From: Azorhizobium oxalatiphilum
Lineage (GTDB): Bacteria > Pseudomonadota > Alphaproteobacteria > Rhizobiales > Xanthobacteraceae
NCBI RefSeq assembly: GCF_014635325.1
Contig: NZ_BMCT01000010.1
Span: forward strand, 119,718-183,717
Length of the DNA stretch: 64,000 nucleotides
Direction: 5' to 3'
Part shown: positions 8,733 through 18,145 of the stretch, one piece after another
How positions within the stretch are numbered: the stretch's first letter is position 1
Layout of the letters: the number at the start of each line of letters is the position of its first letter
Program-made: the position numbers and the translations under genes
The notes under the pieces: model-generated
Told to the model about the DNA's origin: nothing
Database searches by the model: none
What the model saw: only the letters and a program-made list of their open reading frames with translations

Positions 8733-8832
8733 GCAGAAGGTGCCGCGCTCAGCGCGCGATGCCACCACGCAGAAGGGCCCGCGCTCAGCGCGCGATGTCA
8801 CCACGCAACAGGTGCCGCGCTCAGCGCGCGGC
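8733..8832. repeat. Three 36-bp tandem repeats overlapping the tesA 3' end
   Basis: Units start at 8733, 8769 and 8805 with exact 36-bp period. Each carries the hairpin-forming CGCGCTCAGCGCG. The third unit overlaps the stop codon of the tesA-like gene, so the downstream units look like copies of its tail. Confidence 0.85.
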
Positions 8833-9483
8833 CTGCGCCTGCGTGATCAGCCTTTCCACGTCCGGCAGGATCCCGGCGACGATGATATCCACCCCCGCAG
8901 GCACGGGATGGATGCCGTCCTTCTGGTTGAGCGCCCGGTTGCCGGCCACCCCTTCGAGGAAGAACGGATAGAGCGGCACGCCATGCTTGGCCGCCAGCTC
9001 CGGATAGATGGCGTCGAATGCCTTCTGATAGTCCGCGCCGAAATTGGGCGCGGCGCGCATGCCGGCGAACAGGATCGCCACCTTGCGGGCCTTCAGCTTG
9101 GTGAGGATCTCATCCAGCGTGCGGCGGGTGAGGGCGGGATCGACGCCGCGCAGCATGTCGTTGGCGCCCAGTTCCACGATCACCGCATCCGCATCCTTGG
9201 GGATGGACCAGTCGAGGCGGGCAAGGCCGGCGCTGGAGGTGTCCCCCGAGACGCCGGCATTGGTGACGCTGACGTCGTAGCCCTTCGCTTTCAGCGCGGC
9301 TTCCAGCTTGGCCGGGAAGGCCTCGTTGCGGGCAAGGCCATAGCCGGCGGACAGGCTGTCGCCGAAGGCCACGATGCGCAGCGTGCGGGCGGCGGCAGGA
9401 GATGACATGATCGTGACTGCCAGAAGAAGCGCGAAGAGCCTTCCCGCACGGGCCACCCAGGCTCCATATGTCCGTTGGGGCAT
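8821..9483 (-). CDS. tesA: Exported SGNH esterase / lysophospholipase (TesA-like)
   Basis: A 220-aa periplasmic GDSL/SGNH hydrolase. An N-terminal signal peptide (MPQRTYGAWVARAG followed by LFALLLAVTIM and SSPAAA) precedes the four conserved blocks. These are AFGDSLSAGYG (nucleophile Ser), NAGVSGDTS (Gly), ELGANDML (Asn) and KDGIHPVPAG (Asp/His). It acts on thioesters and lysophospholipids in the E. coli homologue. It is divergently placed to an ATPase/permease pair, exactly the tesA-ybbA-ybbP arrangement known in proteobacteria, which supports the call. Longer in-frame upstream codons to 9783 run antisense through the neighbour and are not used. Confidence 0.92.
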   Translation of the reverse strand: MPQRTYGAWVARAGRLFALLLAVTIMSSPAAARTLRIVAFGDSLSAGYGLARNEAFPAKLEAALKAKGYDVSVTNAGVSGDTSSAGLARLDWSIPKDADAVIVELGANDMLRGVDPALTRRTLDEILTKLKARKVAILFAGMRAAPNFGADYQKAFDAIYPELAAKHGVPLYPFFLEGVAGNRALNQKDGIHPVPAGVDIIVAGILPDVERLITQAQAAR

Positions 9484-9568
9484 GTTCGGCGCGGCCGTGC
9501 GGACCGCGCCTTTCGCTTGCCGTCCCCCGCGATCGCGGGCAGGGGGGTATTGAACGGGTTTTTCAACG

Positions 9569-10318
9569 ATGGCGACCGCCTCCGGCATGAATAGTCTTTC
9601 CTCTTCCATTTCTTCCGCGTCACCTGCGCCCGCCATCGAGATCGCGGGTGTGGACCTGTCTCTCGGCACCGGCGCGGCGCGAGTGCATGTGCTCAAGACC
9701 GTATCGCTTGCCATCGCTCCCGGCGAGACGGTGGGGCTGGTCGGGCCGTCGGGCTCGGGCAAATCGACCCTCCTTATGGTCATGGCAGGTCTCGAACGCG
9801 TTGATCGCGGTACGGTTCGGGTGGCTGGCGTGGATGTGACCGCGCTCGACGAGGACCGCCTGGCGCGCTTCCGTGGCGCTCATGTGGGGATCGTCTTCCA
9901 GTCCTTCCACCTCATTCCCACCATGACGGCGCTGGAAAACGTCGCCGTGCCGCTGGAGCTGGCCGGGCGGGCGGACGCGTTCGCGCGTGCCACCGCCGAA
10001 CTGAATGCGGTGGGCCTCGGCCACCGGCTCAACCATTATCCGGCGCAGATGTCCGGCGGCGAGCAGCAGCGCGTGGCCGTGGCCCGCGCGCTCGCTCCCG
10101 AGCCGTCCATCCTTGTGGCCGACGAGCCCACCGGCAATCTGGACGAGGCCACCGGCCGCCAGATCATGGATCTCCTGTTCGCTGCCCATGAAGCACGGGG
10201 CACCACGCTGGTGCTCGTCACCCATGACGCCACGCTGGCGCGGCGCTGCGGGCGCAACGTACGCCTGCGCTCCGGCGTCATCGAGGGCGAGCCCCAGCCT
10301 GCGAAGGTGGAGGCATGA
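9569..10318 (+). CDS. ybbA: ABC transporter ATPase (YbbA/LolD-like)
   Basis: A 249-aa ABC ATPase of the MacB/LolD/YbbA group. It has Walker [11 protein letters not shown]-loop FQSFHLIP, signature [15 protein letters not shown], Walker [13 protein letters not shown] and the H-loop THD. It would energise the large FtsX-type permease that follows, whose start overlaps its stop by 4 bp (translational coupling). The start is uncertain by ~20 residues (a Met is also present at residue 7). The divergent tesA neighbour supports the YbbAP assignment; the E. coli complex is suspected in export of toxic or lipid-like compounds. Confidence 0.9.
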   Translation: MATASGMNSLSSSISSASPAPAIEIAGVDLSLGTGAARVHVLKTVSLAIAPGETVGLVGPSGSGKSTLLMVMAGLERVDRGTVRVAGVDVTALDEDRLARFRGAHVGIVFQSFHLIPTMTALENVAVPLELAGRADAFARATAELNAVGLGHRLNHYPAQMSGGEQQRVAVARALAPEPSILVADEPTGNLDEATGRQIMDLLFAAHEARGTTLVLVTHDATLARRCGRNVRLRSGVIEGEPQPAKVEA

Positions 10319-12864
10319 GCGCCGCCCCCGCGCAGCGCCTGAAGACTGCCTTCACCTTTGCCCTGCGCGAGCTGCGCGGGGCGAAGCGCGGCTTCGGCAT
10401 CTTCCTCGCCTGTCTGGTGCTGGGCGTCATGTCCATTGCCGGCGTCGGCTCCTTTGCCCGCGCGCTGACCGATGGCCTCGCCCGCGAGGGCCGTTCCATC
10501 CTCGGCGGCGATGCGGCTTTCACCCTCGTGCAGCGGGAGGCGACCCCGGCGGAGCTGTCCCTGCTCGGCTCCGAAGGCCGGATCGGGCGCGTGGCGCTGA
10601 CCCGCGCCATGGCGCGCGGCCCCTCCGATGATGCCACGCTGGTGGAACTCAAGGCCGTGGACGGCGCCTATCCTCTGGTGGGCACGGCGGAACTCTCCCC
10701 CGCGCAGGATCTCGCCGCCGCCCTCGGCGCGCGCGGCGGCATCTATGGCGCGGTGGCGGACGAGACCCTGTTCTCCCGTCTCACCTTGAAGGTGGGCGAT
10801 ACCATCCGCGTGGGCGAGGCCACCCTGCAATTGCGGGGCGTGCTCAGCACCGAGCCCGACCGCCTCGCCACCGGCGTCGGCTTCGGCCCGCGCCTGCTCA
10901 TTTCGGATGCAGCCCTGCCCGCCACCGGCCTCGTGCAGCCGGGCAGCCTGATCCGCTGGAGCTACCGCGTCGTCCTCAACGACCAGAGCCCGGCGGCGCT
11001 GGAGGCCTTCCTCGCGAAGGTGCGGGACGGCGCGCCGCAGGCCGGCTTCGAGGTGCGCACACGCGATGCCGCGTCCCCGCAGCTGGAACGCAACGTGCGG
11101 CGCATTGCGCAGTATCTCACGCTGGTGGGCCTCACGGCTCTGCTGGTGGGCGGCGTCGGGGTCGCCAATGCGGTCTCCGCGCACCTCAGTGAAAAGCGCG
11201 AGGTGATCGCCACCCTGAAGGCGCTGGGCGCCACGCGCGGCACCATCTTTGGCACCTATTTCCTCGAAGTGGCGATGATCGCGGTTCTCGGCATCGGCAT
11301 CGGCCTTGCGCTCGGGGCCATGGTGCCCTTCGCGGCGGCGGCGGTCGTGGCGGCCTATATTCCCTTCCCGCTCTCGCCCCATCTCGATCCCATGGCGCTG
11401 GTGCTGGCGGCGCTCTATGGCGCGCTCGTCACCACGGCCTTCACGCTGTGGCCGCTGGCCCGCGCGCAAGAGGCCCCCGTCTCGGCGCTGTTCCGCGACG
11501 AGATCGGCGCCAAACGCCGCTGGCCCTCGTGGCGCTATGTGGCGGGCTGCGCGCTGGCCGCCGCCGGGCTGGTGGCGCTCGCCATCGGCACCGCCGAGGA
11601 CAAGCGCTCGGCCATCATCTTCATCGGCGCGGCCATGGCGGTGTTCGTGCTGCTGCGGCTGGTGGCGTTCGGCATCATGGCGCTGGCCCGCCGCCTGCCG
11701 CGTCCGCGCGCCACCATGGCGCGCCTCGCGCTCGCCAACATCCACCGGCCCGGCGCGCTGACACCCACCGTGGTGCTTTCGCTGGGGCTCGGGCTGTCGC
11801 TGCTCACCGCCATCGCGCTGATCGACCGCAGCCTCACCGCCGAGATCAACGGCACGCTGGCGGAGAAGGCACCGAGCTTCTTCTTCGTGGACATTCCCTC
11901 CAGCGAGGAGGAGGCGTTCGCCGCCTTCATCGCCAAGCATGCGGAGGGGGCCACCTACAAGTCCGTCCCCATGCTGCGCGGGCGCATCACAGCGCTCAAC
12001 GACACGCCGGCCGAGAAGGTGACGCCTGCGCCGGATGCCGCCTGGGTGTTGCAGAGCGATCGCGGCATCTCCTTCGGCGACACGGTGCCGGACGGCTCTT
12101 CCGTGGTGGAGGGACGCTGGTGGTCGCCGGACGAGGCCGAGCCGCAGGTCTCCTTCGACCGCAAGCTGGCGGAAGGGCTGGGGCTGAAGCTCGGCGACAC
12201 GGTGACGGTGAACGTGCTCGGCCGCGAGCTGAGCGCGAAGCTCACCAATTATCGCGAGGTGCGATGGGAGCGGCTCGGCATCAATTTCGTGATGCAGTTC
12301 AACCCCGCCACCTTCGCCGGCGCGCCCTATTCGGTGCTCGCCACGCTGACCTTCCCGGACGGGGCGGGCAGCGCGAAGGAACTGGCCTTCATGCGCGAGG
12401 TGGCGCGCGCGTATCCGGCCGTGACCACCGTGCGGGTGAAGGAGGCGCTTGATCAGGCGAACAAGATGATCGGCGATCTGTCCTTCGGCATCCGCATCGC
12501 CAGCCTCGTCACCCTGCTCACCTCCATCCTCGTTCTGGCGGGGGCACTGGCGGCGGGGCACCAGCACCGGGTCTATGACGCGGTGGTGCTGAAGACGCTG
12601 GGCGCGACGCGGCGCGGTCTGGTGGGCGCCTATGCGCTGGAATATGCCGGCCTCGGCCTTGCCACGGCGGCCTTTTCCATCGCGGCGGGCTCGGTGGCGG
12701 CCTATTTCGTGGTGACGCGGGTGATGGACATCTCCTTCACCTTCGCGCCGGGCGCGGCCGTGGGCGGCGTGGTGCTGGCACTGGCCTTCACGGTGGGCTT
12801 CGGCCTGCTCGGCACATGGCGCGCGCTCAGCCAACCGCCGGTGCGGGTGCTGCGGCATCTGTGA
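10315..12864 (+). CDS. ybbP: FtsX-family ABC permease (YbbP-like)
   Basis: An 849-aa inner-membrane permease with two FtsX repeats. An N-terminal membrane anchor (FGIFLACLVLGVMSIAGVGSF) is followed by a large periplasmic domain. Helices near residues 262-390 then contain VGLTALLVGGVGVANAVSAHL and the VIATLKALGATRGTIF loop. A second half has a periplasmic domain and a C-terminal bundle around SLVTLLTSILVLAGALAAGHQHRVYD with the matching VVLKTLGATRRGLV loop. The two LK-LGATR loops are the coupling motif of this class. It is translationally coupled to the ATPase. Substrate is unknown. Confidence 0.92.
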   Translation: MSAAPAQRLKTAFTFALRELRGAKRGFGIFLACLVLGVMSIAGVGSFARALTDGLAREGRSILGGDAAFTLVQREATPAELSLLGSEGRIGRVALTRAMARGPSDDATLVELKAVDGAYPLVGTAELSPAQDLAAALGARGGIYGAVADETLFSRLTLKVGDTIRVGEATLQLRGVLSTEPDRLATGVGFGPRLLISDAALPATGLVQPGSLIRWSYRVVLNDQSPAALEAFLAKVRDGAPQAGFEVRTRDAASPQLERNVRRIAQYLTLVGLTALLVGGVGVANAVSAHLSEKREVIATLKALGATRGTIFGTYFLEVAMIAVLGIGIGLALGAMVPFAAAAVVAAYIPFPLSPHLDPMALVLAALYGALVTTAFTLWPLARAQEAPVSALFRDEIGAKRRWPSWRYVAGCALAAAGLVALAIGTAEDKRSAIIFIGAAMAVFVLLRLVAFGIMALARRLPRPRATMARLALANIHRPGALTPTVVLSLGLGLSLLTAIALIDRSLTAEINGTLAEKAPSFFFVDIPSSEEEAFAAFIAKHAEGATYKSVPMLRGRITALNDTPAEKVTPAPDAAWVLQSDRGISFGDTVPDGSSVVEGRWWSPDEAEPQVSFDRKLAEGLGLKLGDTVTVNVLGRELSAKLTNYREVRWERLGINFVMQFNPATFAGAPYSVLATLTFPDGAGSAKELAFMREVARAYPAVTTVRVKEALDQANKMIGDLSFGIRIASLVTLLTSILVLAGALAAGHQHRVYDAVVLKTLGATRRGLVGAYALEYAGLGLATAAFSIAAGSVAAYFVVTRVMDISFTFAPGAAVGGVVLALAFTVGFGLLGTWRALSQPPVRVLRHL

Positions 12865-13393
12865 GGGAAGTGGTTACAGTCCCGCCGGTGAGCATGTGCT
12901 GGCGGTCTGCATGTCCCGGTGGTCTGCGCATCCCGGTGGGCCGCTGTCGCCGGGTGCGCCGGAAAAGCCCTCTCCCGATTGCGGGGGAGGGTTGGGAGGG
13001 GGCCGCGCGTGAGCGCGAAGATGGCGTTGCCCTTTTACGTTCGTCATGGCCGGACTTGATCCGGCCATCCACGTCCATCCGTTGGAAGGACGTTTCCGGA
13101 AGACGCGAACGGGGCAGCTAGGCCCATTCCCCGCAACGGCTACCGTCGGCCCGACGTGGATGGCCGGATCAAGTCCGGCCATGACGAAAGGGAGGGAGCG
13201 CGGGGGCGGACTGCTGCCAATCGCCCGACTGTCGTGATCCGTGACTCAGTTTCTGCGGCGATGCCAAACCGCGCCCGGCCGTGCCCCCTCCCTAGCCCTC
13301 CCCCGCAGCTAAGAGAGGGGACCTGTCAGGAGAGCGGAGAGGACATTCTCTCAAAAGGGAAAAGGGCCGCCCCCAACCGCGCCGGCCGTCCCC
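12865..13393. other. Non-coding region rich in dispersed repeats
   Basis: No gene is seen. It holds the 36-bp inverted repeat listed separately and two pieces resembling the common 'CCCTCTCCC...GGGGGAGGG' intergenic repeat of proteobacteria (about 12967-13000 and 13284-13320). Confidence 0.6.
13040..13188. repeat. Inverted pair of a palindromic GGCCGGA repeat (36-bp arms)
   Basis: The 34-bp segment 13042-13075 reappears exactly, reverse-complemented, at 13153-13186, and two further flanking bases also pair. Each arm itself contains GGCCGGA-N5-TCCGGCC. This unit looks like the dispersed ATGGCCGGACTTGATCCGGC repeat common in Hyphomicrobiales. Confidence 0.85.
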
Positions 13394-13681
13394 TCACGCC
13401 GCCGCGGCGTGGGTCTGGCAATTGGCGGGGCAGACGCGGGCGCAGGCACCGCAGCCGATGCAGGCGCCGGTGTCCGCCATCACCATCACCTTCTTCTCCA
13501 CCTCATCGTCCTCGTCATCGTCGAGGCTGATGAATTCCCCGTCGCTGGTGAGGCCCTTCAGCGTCATCACCTCGCGGCCGCAGACCTTGTAGCAGCGGCC
13601 GCAGCCGATGCATTTCTTCTCGTCGATGGCGATAAGATAGTCCGGCTGCCAGTCGCGGCCGTCGCGGGTGGTCTGTCCCAT
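13394..13681 (-). CDS. fdxB: Nif-specific ferredoxin III (2[4Fe-4S])
   Basis: A 95-aa ferredoxin. Two cysteine clusters are visible: CIGCGRCYKVC near residue 24 and CIGCGACARVCPANC near residue 75, separated by an acidic loop (SLDDDEDDEVE). The long spacer and the position at the end of a nifENX-DUF269 run are typical of FdxB (ferredoxin III, nif-specific), thought to feed electrons to cofactor biosynthesis or nitrogenase. It is preceded by AAGGGG. The gap to the DUF269 gene upstream is about 270 bp, larger than elsewhere in the operon. Confidence 0.93.
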   Translation of the reverse strand: MGQTTRDGRDWQPDYLIAIDEKKCIGCGRCYKVCGREVMTLKGLTSDGEFISLDDDEDDEVEKKVMVMADTGACIGCGACARVCPANCQTHAAAA

Positions 13682-13952
13682 AGGTTGCCCCTTTCCGGCG
13701 CGACGGGCCGCGCACGATCATGCTGCCCCCGCAAGGCGGAACGGCAGGGTTGGGAATGCCGCGCACCATGCGACGGCCGATGACGAGGGCTCCGGCGTCC
13801 AGCGCAATCTGGAATCGCTCCAGGAGCTTGTTCCGACAAAAATAGTCCCGCAGAATCGCATCGCGTTCCTGCGGGAACGGCACTTGAAAACGGGCACGCA
13901 GCGCGGAGCCATCCCCGCGCCCGCTCCCGCCGGGGCGGGAGAAGGTCTGCGC

Positions 13953-14417
13953 TCAGTAGCGGGCCACGGCCTCGAACTGGGCGATCATGTCGATGCCTGC
14001 CTGCACCTGCTTCTGGCCCTCTTCCGCCAGCTTGGCGAGGCTGTCGAAGCCAAAGCGGTGCACGTCGCGCAGCTGCTTGTTGACCACGATCAGCCGGCCG
14101 CCGATCAGCACCATGCGCCCGAAGCCCTCGTGGCTCATCTTCATCATGGGCGTGATCATGACGCCGGTGGCGCGCTCGATGGAAAGGCAGATGGCGTTGT
14201 AATACAGCTCCAGCCGCCACAGCGTCTCCGGATCCGGATCGCCGACGATGGGCAATGCCCGGCGCTGTTCCTTGGTGAGGATATACTCATCAAGCAGGGC
14301 GAGATCGGCCTTGTTGTCCCACGCCCCGTGGCTGTCCTGGGCGCGCCAGACCTTGATCAGCTCCTTGATGAAAGGCGCTTCGGCGGCATTGGCTTCGAGT
14401 TCGACGGCGTCGGACAT
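13953..14417 (-). CDS. NifX-associated nitrogen fixation protein (DUF269)
   Basis: A 154-aa protein of the NifX-associated DUF269 family found directly after nifX in many diazotrophs. Recognisable segments are [22 protein letters not shown] near the start, [48 protein letters not shown] and the [16 protein letters not shown] end. It is expected in the cytoplasm, assisting FeMo-cofactor maturation; the biochemical role is not established. The start at 14417 has AGGGGATAAG upstream. It lies 66 bp after the nifX stop, so the two are likely co-transcribed. Confidence 0.93.
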   Translation of the reverse strand: MSDAVELEANAAEAPFIKELIKVWRAQDSHGAWDNKADLALLDEYILTKEQRRALPIVGDPDPETLWRLELYYNAICLSIERATGVMITPMMKMSHEGFGRMVLIGGRLIVVNKQLRDVHRFGFDSLAKLAEEGQKQVQAGIDMIAQFEAVARY

Positions 14418-14483
14418 TGTCTTATCCCCTCTGGAATTCCTGCGGATGCGGGCGAGCGCCCGCGCCGCCATGAAACGGAAGCG

Positions 14484-14879
14484 TCAGTCCTCGAAATCCA
14501 GCGTGCGCTCCTGCCCCTTGGCCAGCGCCTTGCGCAGCCACGGCGGGGGCGCGCCCTTCAGCACGCCTTCCAGCTTCACCAGCAGTTCATCGATGGGTTC
14601 GGGCTGGCTCACCTTCATGGGGTGGATGTTGTTCGCCACCACCCGCGCCGCGCCGGAGCCGCCGATGGCGGCCACATAGAGGATGGCGCAATCCTTGATC
14701 GCCTCGATCTTGGGGCCGAGCTTGTCCTCGTTGCCATCTTCCTTGAGGTCGCCATCGAACTGGATCGCCTCGAGGAACTGGTGTCCCTCGGGGCCGATCT
14801 CGTAGATGGCGATGTTCTTCGCCCAGCCGAAATGGGCATCCACGCGCTTGAGGTCCTGGGTGGCGAAGGCGATCTTCAT
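14484..14879 (-). CDS. nifX: NifX, FeMo-cofactor precursor carrier
   Basis: A 131-aa NifX/NafY-core protein that binds NifB-co or the VK-cluster during FeMo-co synthesis. It starts MKIAFATQDLKRVDAHFGWAK and carries the family AHFG motif, followed by FDGDLKEDGNEDKL and ILYVAAIGGSGAARVV. The C-terminal end PPPWLRKALAK is usual. It follows nifN by 17 bp in the same operon and precedes the DUF269 gene. Confidence 0.95.
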   Translation of the reverse strand: MKIAFATQDLKRVDAHFGWAKNIAIYEIGPEGHQFLEAIQFDGDLKEDGNEDKLGPKIEAIKDCAILYVAAIGGSGAARVVANNIHPMKVSQPEPIDELLVKLEGVLKGAPPPWLRKALAKGQERTLDFED

Positions 14880-14896
14880 GGCGGCGGCCTTTCTGG

Positions 14897-16327
14897 TCAG
14901 TGGACGGCGGCGACGTGGGCGAGCGTGTCGGGGGCATGCGCGCCCTTGCCGAGAGGCGCATGCGCGCCATGGGCGCCATCGCCGCGCCAGGTGCCCGGCG
15001 TGGCGTCGTGGTTGGCCTCATGGTCGGCGATCAGCAGGTTGGCGATGGTGAACAGCGTGTCGCGGGTGCCGCGATAGCCCACCGTCAGCTGATGGCCCGC
15101 GCCGATCCGGTCGAACGTGGGAATGCCGGCGCGATAGAAGGGGATATTCAGCCGCTCAGCGGCCTGCCGCCCATGGGAATGGGTGATCAGCAGATCGCAG
15201 CCGCGCTCCTGCGCGAGGCGCTCCAGATCCTCCAGATCGCCGATCAGCACCTCCTCCGTCTCCACACGCTCCAGCACGGGCGAGTGGGTGGTGGTGACGG
15301 CGGCCATCACATGGGCGCCCATGTCGTGCAGCAGGCCGGACATGTCGAACAGCAGGTCCGGCTCGGCGCCGATGGCGAGGCGCCGGCCGCCGATGTGGAA
15401 GTGCGCGTCCAGCATGGCGTCCACCAGCTGGCCGCGCTGGCGGCGATATTTGCGCGGCACCGGGCGGCCGGAGATCTGGGAGAGGAACATGATGAATTCA
15501 TCGTTCGCCTCCAGCCCGCTCAGCCGCTCGAACAGGCGGAAAGGCACGCCGGTGCGCGTCTTCATGGCCTCCGCCGCGCGGCGCATCTGCGCACCGATGG
15601 CGATGGTCCAGGCGGATTCGCCCATGGTGGCGATCTCGTCCACGCCGATGCCGCCGATGGTGGTGGGCGTGAACTCGTCGGGGATATGCCCGTCCAGCGA
15701 GCCGGCGAGGTCCGGCAGGAAGGAGGGCTGGAGGCCGAAATCCTCCATGATGGTGCGGATCTCGTCGAGATCGCCGGGGGTGAGATGGCAACCCGGCAGA
15801 ACGTTGATCCGCCGCGCATTGCGCTGGATGGGCGCGCCCGCGTCCACGGGGTCCACCAGCGTCTCCACCATGCGCGCCACCGTCTTCTCCCAGCCGTCCT
15901 GAAAGGCGTCCTTGAAGTCGGGGGTGGAGACATAGACCATGGGCAGCTGCGCCACCTCCGGATTGCGCGCGCGGATGAGGCGGATGTAGCCCTCCACGTC
16001 GTCGCCCTTGGTCTCGGTCACGCCGGTGGAACAGATGCCGATGATCTCCGGCCTGGTGCGCTTGTGGATGTTGAGCACCGCCTGTTCCACATTCTCATAG
16101 CCGCCCAGAATGGTCGCCACCTCGCTCATGGCGGTGGTCTGCATGGGGATGGCTTCCTTGAAGTGCCGCACGAACAGCACGAGGCCGAAGGAGGTGCAGC
16201 CCTGCGAGCCGTGCAGCAGCGGCATGCAACCGCGCAGGCCCATGAAGGCGAGCGCGCCCCCGATGGGCTGGCTCATCTTCAGCGGATTGACCGTGCAGGC
16301 CTTTTTCGCGTGCGTGACGATGGCCAT
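14897..16327 (-). CDS. nifN: NifN, FeMo-cofactor scaffold beta subunit
   Basis: A 476-aa NifN, partner of NifE in the NifEN scaffold on which the FeMo-cofactor precursor is matured. The NifK-like N-terminus contains CTVNPLKMSQPIGGALAF, then GCMPLLHGSQGCTSF with the cluster-ligand cysteine, ICSTGVTETKGDDV and NVLPGCHLTPGDLDEI. The start at 16327 gives MAIVTHAKKAC; it lies only 4 bp after the nifE stop, so translation is probably coupled. The C-terminus has a Gly/His/Ala-rich tail (~residues 440-476) that looks flexible and less conserved. Confidence 0.96.
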   Translation of the reverse strand: MAIVTHAKKACTVNPLKMSQPIGGALAFMGLRGCMPLLHGSQGCTSFGLVLFVRHFKEAIPMQTTAMSEVATILGGYENVEQAVLNIHKRTRPEIIGICSTGVTETKGDDVEGYIRLIRARNPEVAQLPMVYVSTPDFKDAFQDGWEKTVARMVETLVDPVDAGAPIQRNARRINVLPGCHLTPGDLDEIRTIMEDFGLQPSFLPDLAGSLDGHIPDEFTPTTIGGIGVDEIATMGESAWTIAIGAQMRRAAEAMKTRTGVPFRLFERLSGLEANDEFIMFLSQISGRPVPRKYRRQRGQLVDAMLDAHFHIGGRRLAIGAEPDLLFDMSGLLHDMGAHVMAAVTTTHSPVLERVETEEVLIGDLEDLERLAQERGCDLLITHSHGRQAAERLNIPFYRAGIPTFDRIGAGHQLTVGYRGTRDTLFTIANLLIADHEANHDATPGTWRGDGAHGAHAPLGKGAHAPDTLAHVAAVH

Positions 16328-16331
16328 CCGA

Positions 16332-18014
16332 TCACTCCGCCGCCTTGAGCGCCGGGGCCGCCACCTTGGGCGGCAGCGGGGCCTTGAGGATGTCTTCCAC
16401 GCGCGCGGCGCACGCGCCGCAGCCGCCCGTGGCGTCGGTGGCGAGGCGCACGCCTTCCACGCTGTCGAGATGCCGGGTGGCGATGGCATCCTCGATGGCA
16501 CCGAGGCTCACGCTCTTGCAATGGCAGATCTTTTGCGCCCGGCGCGCCTTCTCCGTTGCCACCGGATCGGCGGCCAGCGCGGCTGCCTCCGCATCCATCT
16601 GCGCCAGCGCTCTTGCCTGCCAGCTTTCGCCGGGGCGATCCCACGGGGCCGGCTTGCGCACCTGCTGCCACATGGGATTGTGGAGCGCCTTGTCGATCTG
16701 CGCCACCAGCGTCACCATGCCCACATAGCCCATATAGGCGTGGTGGCGTTCCTGGTTGATATCGAGCCACGGCATGGCGGCTTTCAGCGCCACGAACTGC
16801 GAGCGCCCGCCGGACAGCATGATGTCGGCCTTGGCGTCCTTCAGCATCTTGTACATTTCGCGAGGCGTCATGTCCTCGATCATGTGGGCGTCCTGCCCCA
16901 TGAGTTCCTTGATGCGCTCCTTGTCCTCGCGGGTGGACTTCTTCACCGAGGTGCCCACCAGCTCAAGGCCGGCTTCCTGCAGCGCCGCCACCACCGACCA
17001 CGACTTCACGCCGCCGGTGATCAGCAGCACCTTCTTGCCCGCAAAGCGCGGGCGATAGGAGGCGATGGCGGCAAAAGCCTTCGCCTCCTCCCGCTCGATC
17101 ACGGCCTCGGTGCGCGCCATCAGTTCCTCGGGCGCGCCGCGCGAGATGAGCAGGCGCGCAATTTCGCGCAAGGAATCGCTTGAGTCCTGAATGCCGTAGA
17201 AGGAGCCCTCGAAATAGGGGATGCCGTAGCGCTCCTCCATCTTGCGGGCCACGTTGATCATGGCCTTGGAGCACACCATCATCGCCGCCTTGGCGCGGTG
17301 GGAATAGGCCACTTCTTTGTAGCGCCCGTCGCCCGAGATGGAGGCGAAGATGCGGATGCCCAGCTCGTCCAGCAGCGGTTTGACCTGCCACAGCTCGCCG
17401 GCCAGATTGTATTCGCCGATGATGTTGAGGTCGTAGGGGGTCGTATAATCCGGCTCCTGCGTGCCGATCACATGCTCCAGCAGGGCCTCGCCCGCGAGCT
17501 TGTTGCCGAGGTTCTTGGGGCCGACGAAGCCGGGCGCGTTGATCGGGATCACCGGCTTGCCGAACTTCTCCTTCGCCGCCTTGCAGACCGCGTTGATGTC
17601 GTCGCCGGTCATGGCGGGCACGCAGGTCTGGTAGACGAAGACGGCCGGCGGGTCGTATTTCTCGATGGTCTCGCGGATGGCCTTGTAGAGGCGCTTCTCG
17701 CCGCCGAACACCACGTCGGTCTCGTTGATGTCGGTGGTGAAGCTGGTGCGCCACAGGCTGGAGCCGGAGGAGCGCGCGCCGCGATTGTCCCAGCTGTTGC
17801 CCTCGCAGGCGATGGGGCCGTGCACCAGATGGGCGACATCGGTGAGCGGCTGCAAAGCGATCTTCGCGCCATCGAAGGCGCAGCCGCCGGCGGCGCCGCC
17901 GGGCTGGAGCTGCTTGGTGCAGCCCTTCTTGCGCTCGGCCTCGGACTTGGTGGCATTCTTGCCGCAGCCGGGCTCGTTGAACACGTCCTGAATGGTGGCC
18001 GAGAGCGAAGTCAT
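16332..18014 (-). CDS. nifE: NifE, FeMo-cofactor scaffold alpha subunit with C-terminal [2Fe-2S] domain
   Basis: A 560-aa NifE. The NifD-like core has GCAFDGAKIALQPLTDVAHLVHGPIAC, QTCVPAMTGDDI and NINQ-like DLNIIGEYN. It extends past the usual ~470 residues: residues ~500-550 carry CHCKSVSLGAIEDAIATRHL and GGCGACAARVEDIL, a BFD-like [2Fe-2S] domain with CxC...CxxC. Such extended NifE proteins occur in Bradyrhizobium-type diazotrophs, so this is a family trait and not a new fusion. The ATG at 18014 is used because MTSLSATIQDVFNEPGC fits the family start. It is separated from nifK by a terminator-like hairpin. Confidence 0.95.
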   Translation of the reverse strand: MTSLSATIQDVFNEPGCGKNATKSEAERKKGCTKQLQPGGAAGGCAFDGAKIALQPLTDVAHLVHGPIACEGNSWDNRGARSSGSSLWRTSFTTDINETDVVFGGEKRLYKAIRETIEKYDPPAVFVYQTCVPAMTGDDINAVCKAAKEKFGKPVIPINAPGFVGPKNLGNKLAGEALLEHVIGTQEPDYTTPYDLNIIGEYNLAGELWQVKPLLDELGIRIFASISGDGRYKEVAYSHRAKAAMMVCSKAMINVARKMEERYGIPYFEGSFYGIQDSSDSLREIARLLISRGAPEELMARTEAVIEREEAKAFAAIASYRPRFAGKKVLLITGGVKSWSVVAALQEAGLELVGTSVKKSTREDKERIKELMGQDAHMIEDMTPREMYKMLKDAKADIMLSGGRSQFVALKAAMPWLDINQERHHAYMGYVGMVTLVAQIDKALHNPMWQQVRKPAPWDRPGESWQARALAQMDAEAAALAADPVATEKARRAQKICHCKSVSLGAIEDAIATRHLDSVEGVRLATDATGGCGACAARVEDILKAPLPPKVAAPALKAAE

Positions 18015-18145
18015 CTCAAAACATCCTCTGAATGTCTGGGGCGGAGCGAGGGCGCGCGTCCGCGCCTTGCCAGAGGAAACGTAGGTCCCACACCCGCCCG
18101 CCACCCGCGCCGCCGGGACGGCGTGAGGCGGCAGGGCCGGACGCG

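Noticed and set aside
8733..8832. CRISPR-like array
   Set aside because: Units are directly abutting with 36-bp period and no unique spacers; it is a simple tandem duplication.
10036..12858. 940-codon minus-strand open frame opposite the ABC permease
   Set aside because: Antisense to a well-defined FtsX permease with conserved motifs; composition bias only.
13682..13952. Possible gene between DUF269 and fdxB, where some diazotrophs have a small DUF683 protein
   Set aside because: The frames here (for example one starting MPFPQERDAILRDYF) run out of frame into fdxB and show no DUF683 pattern; left as non-coding.
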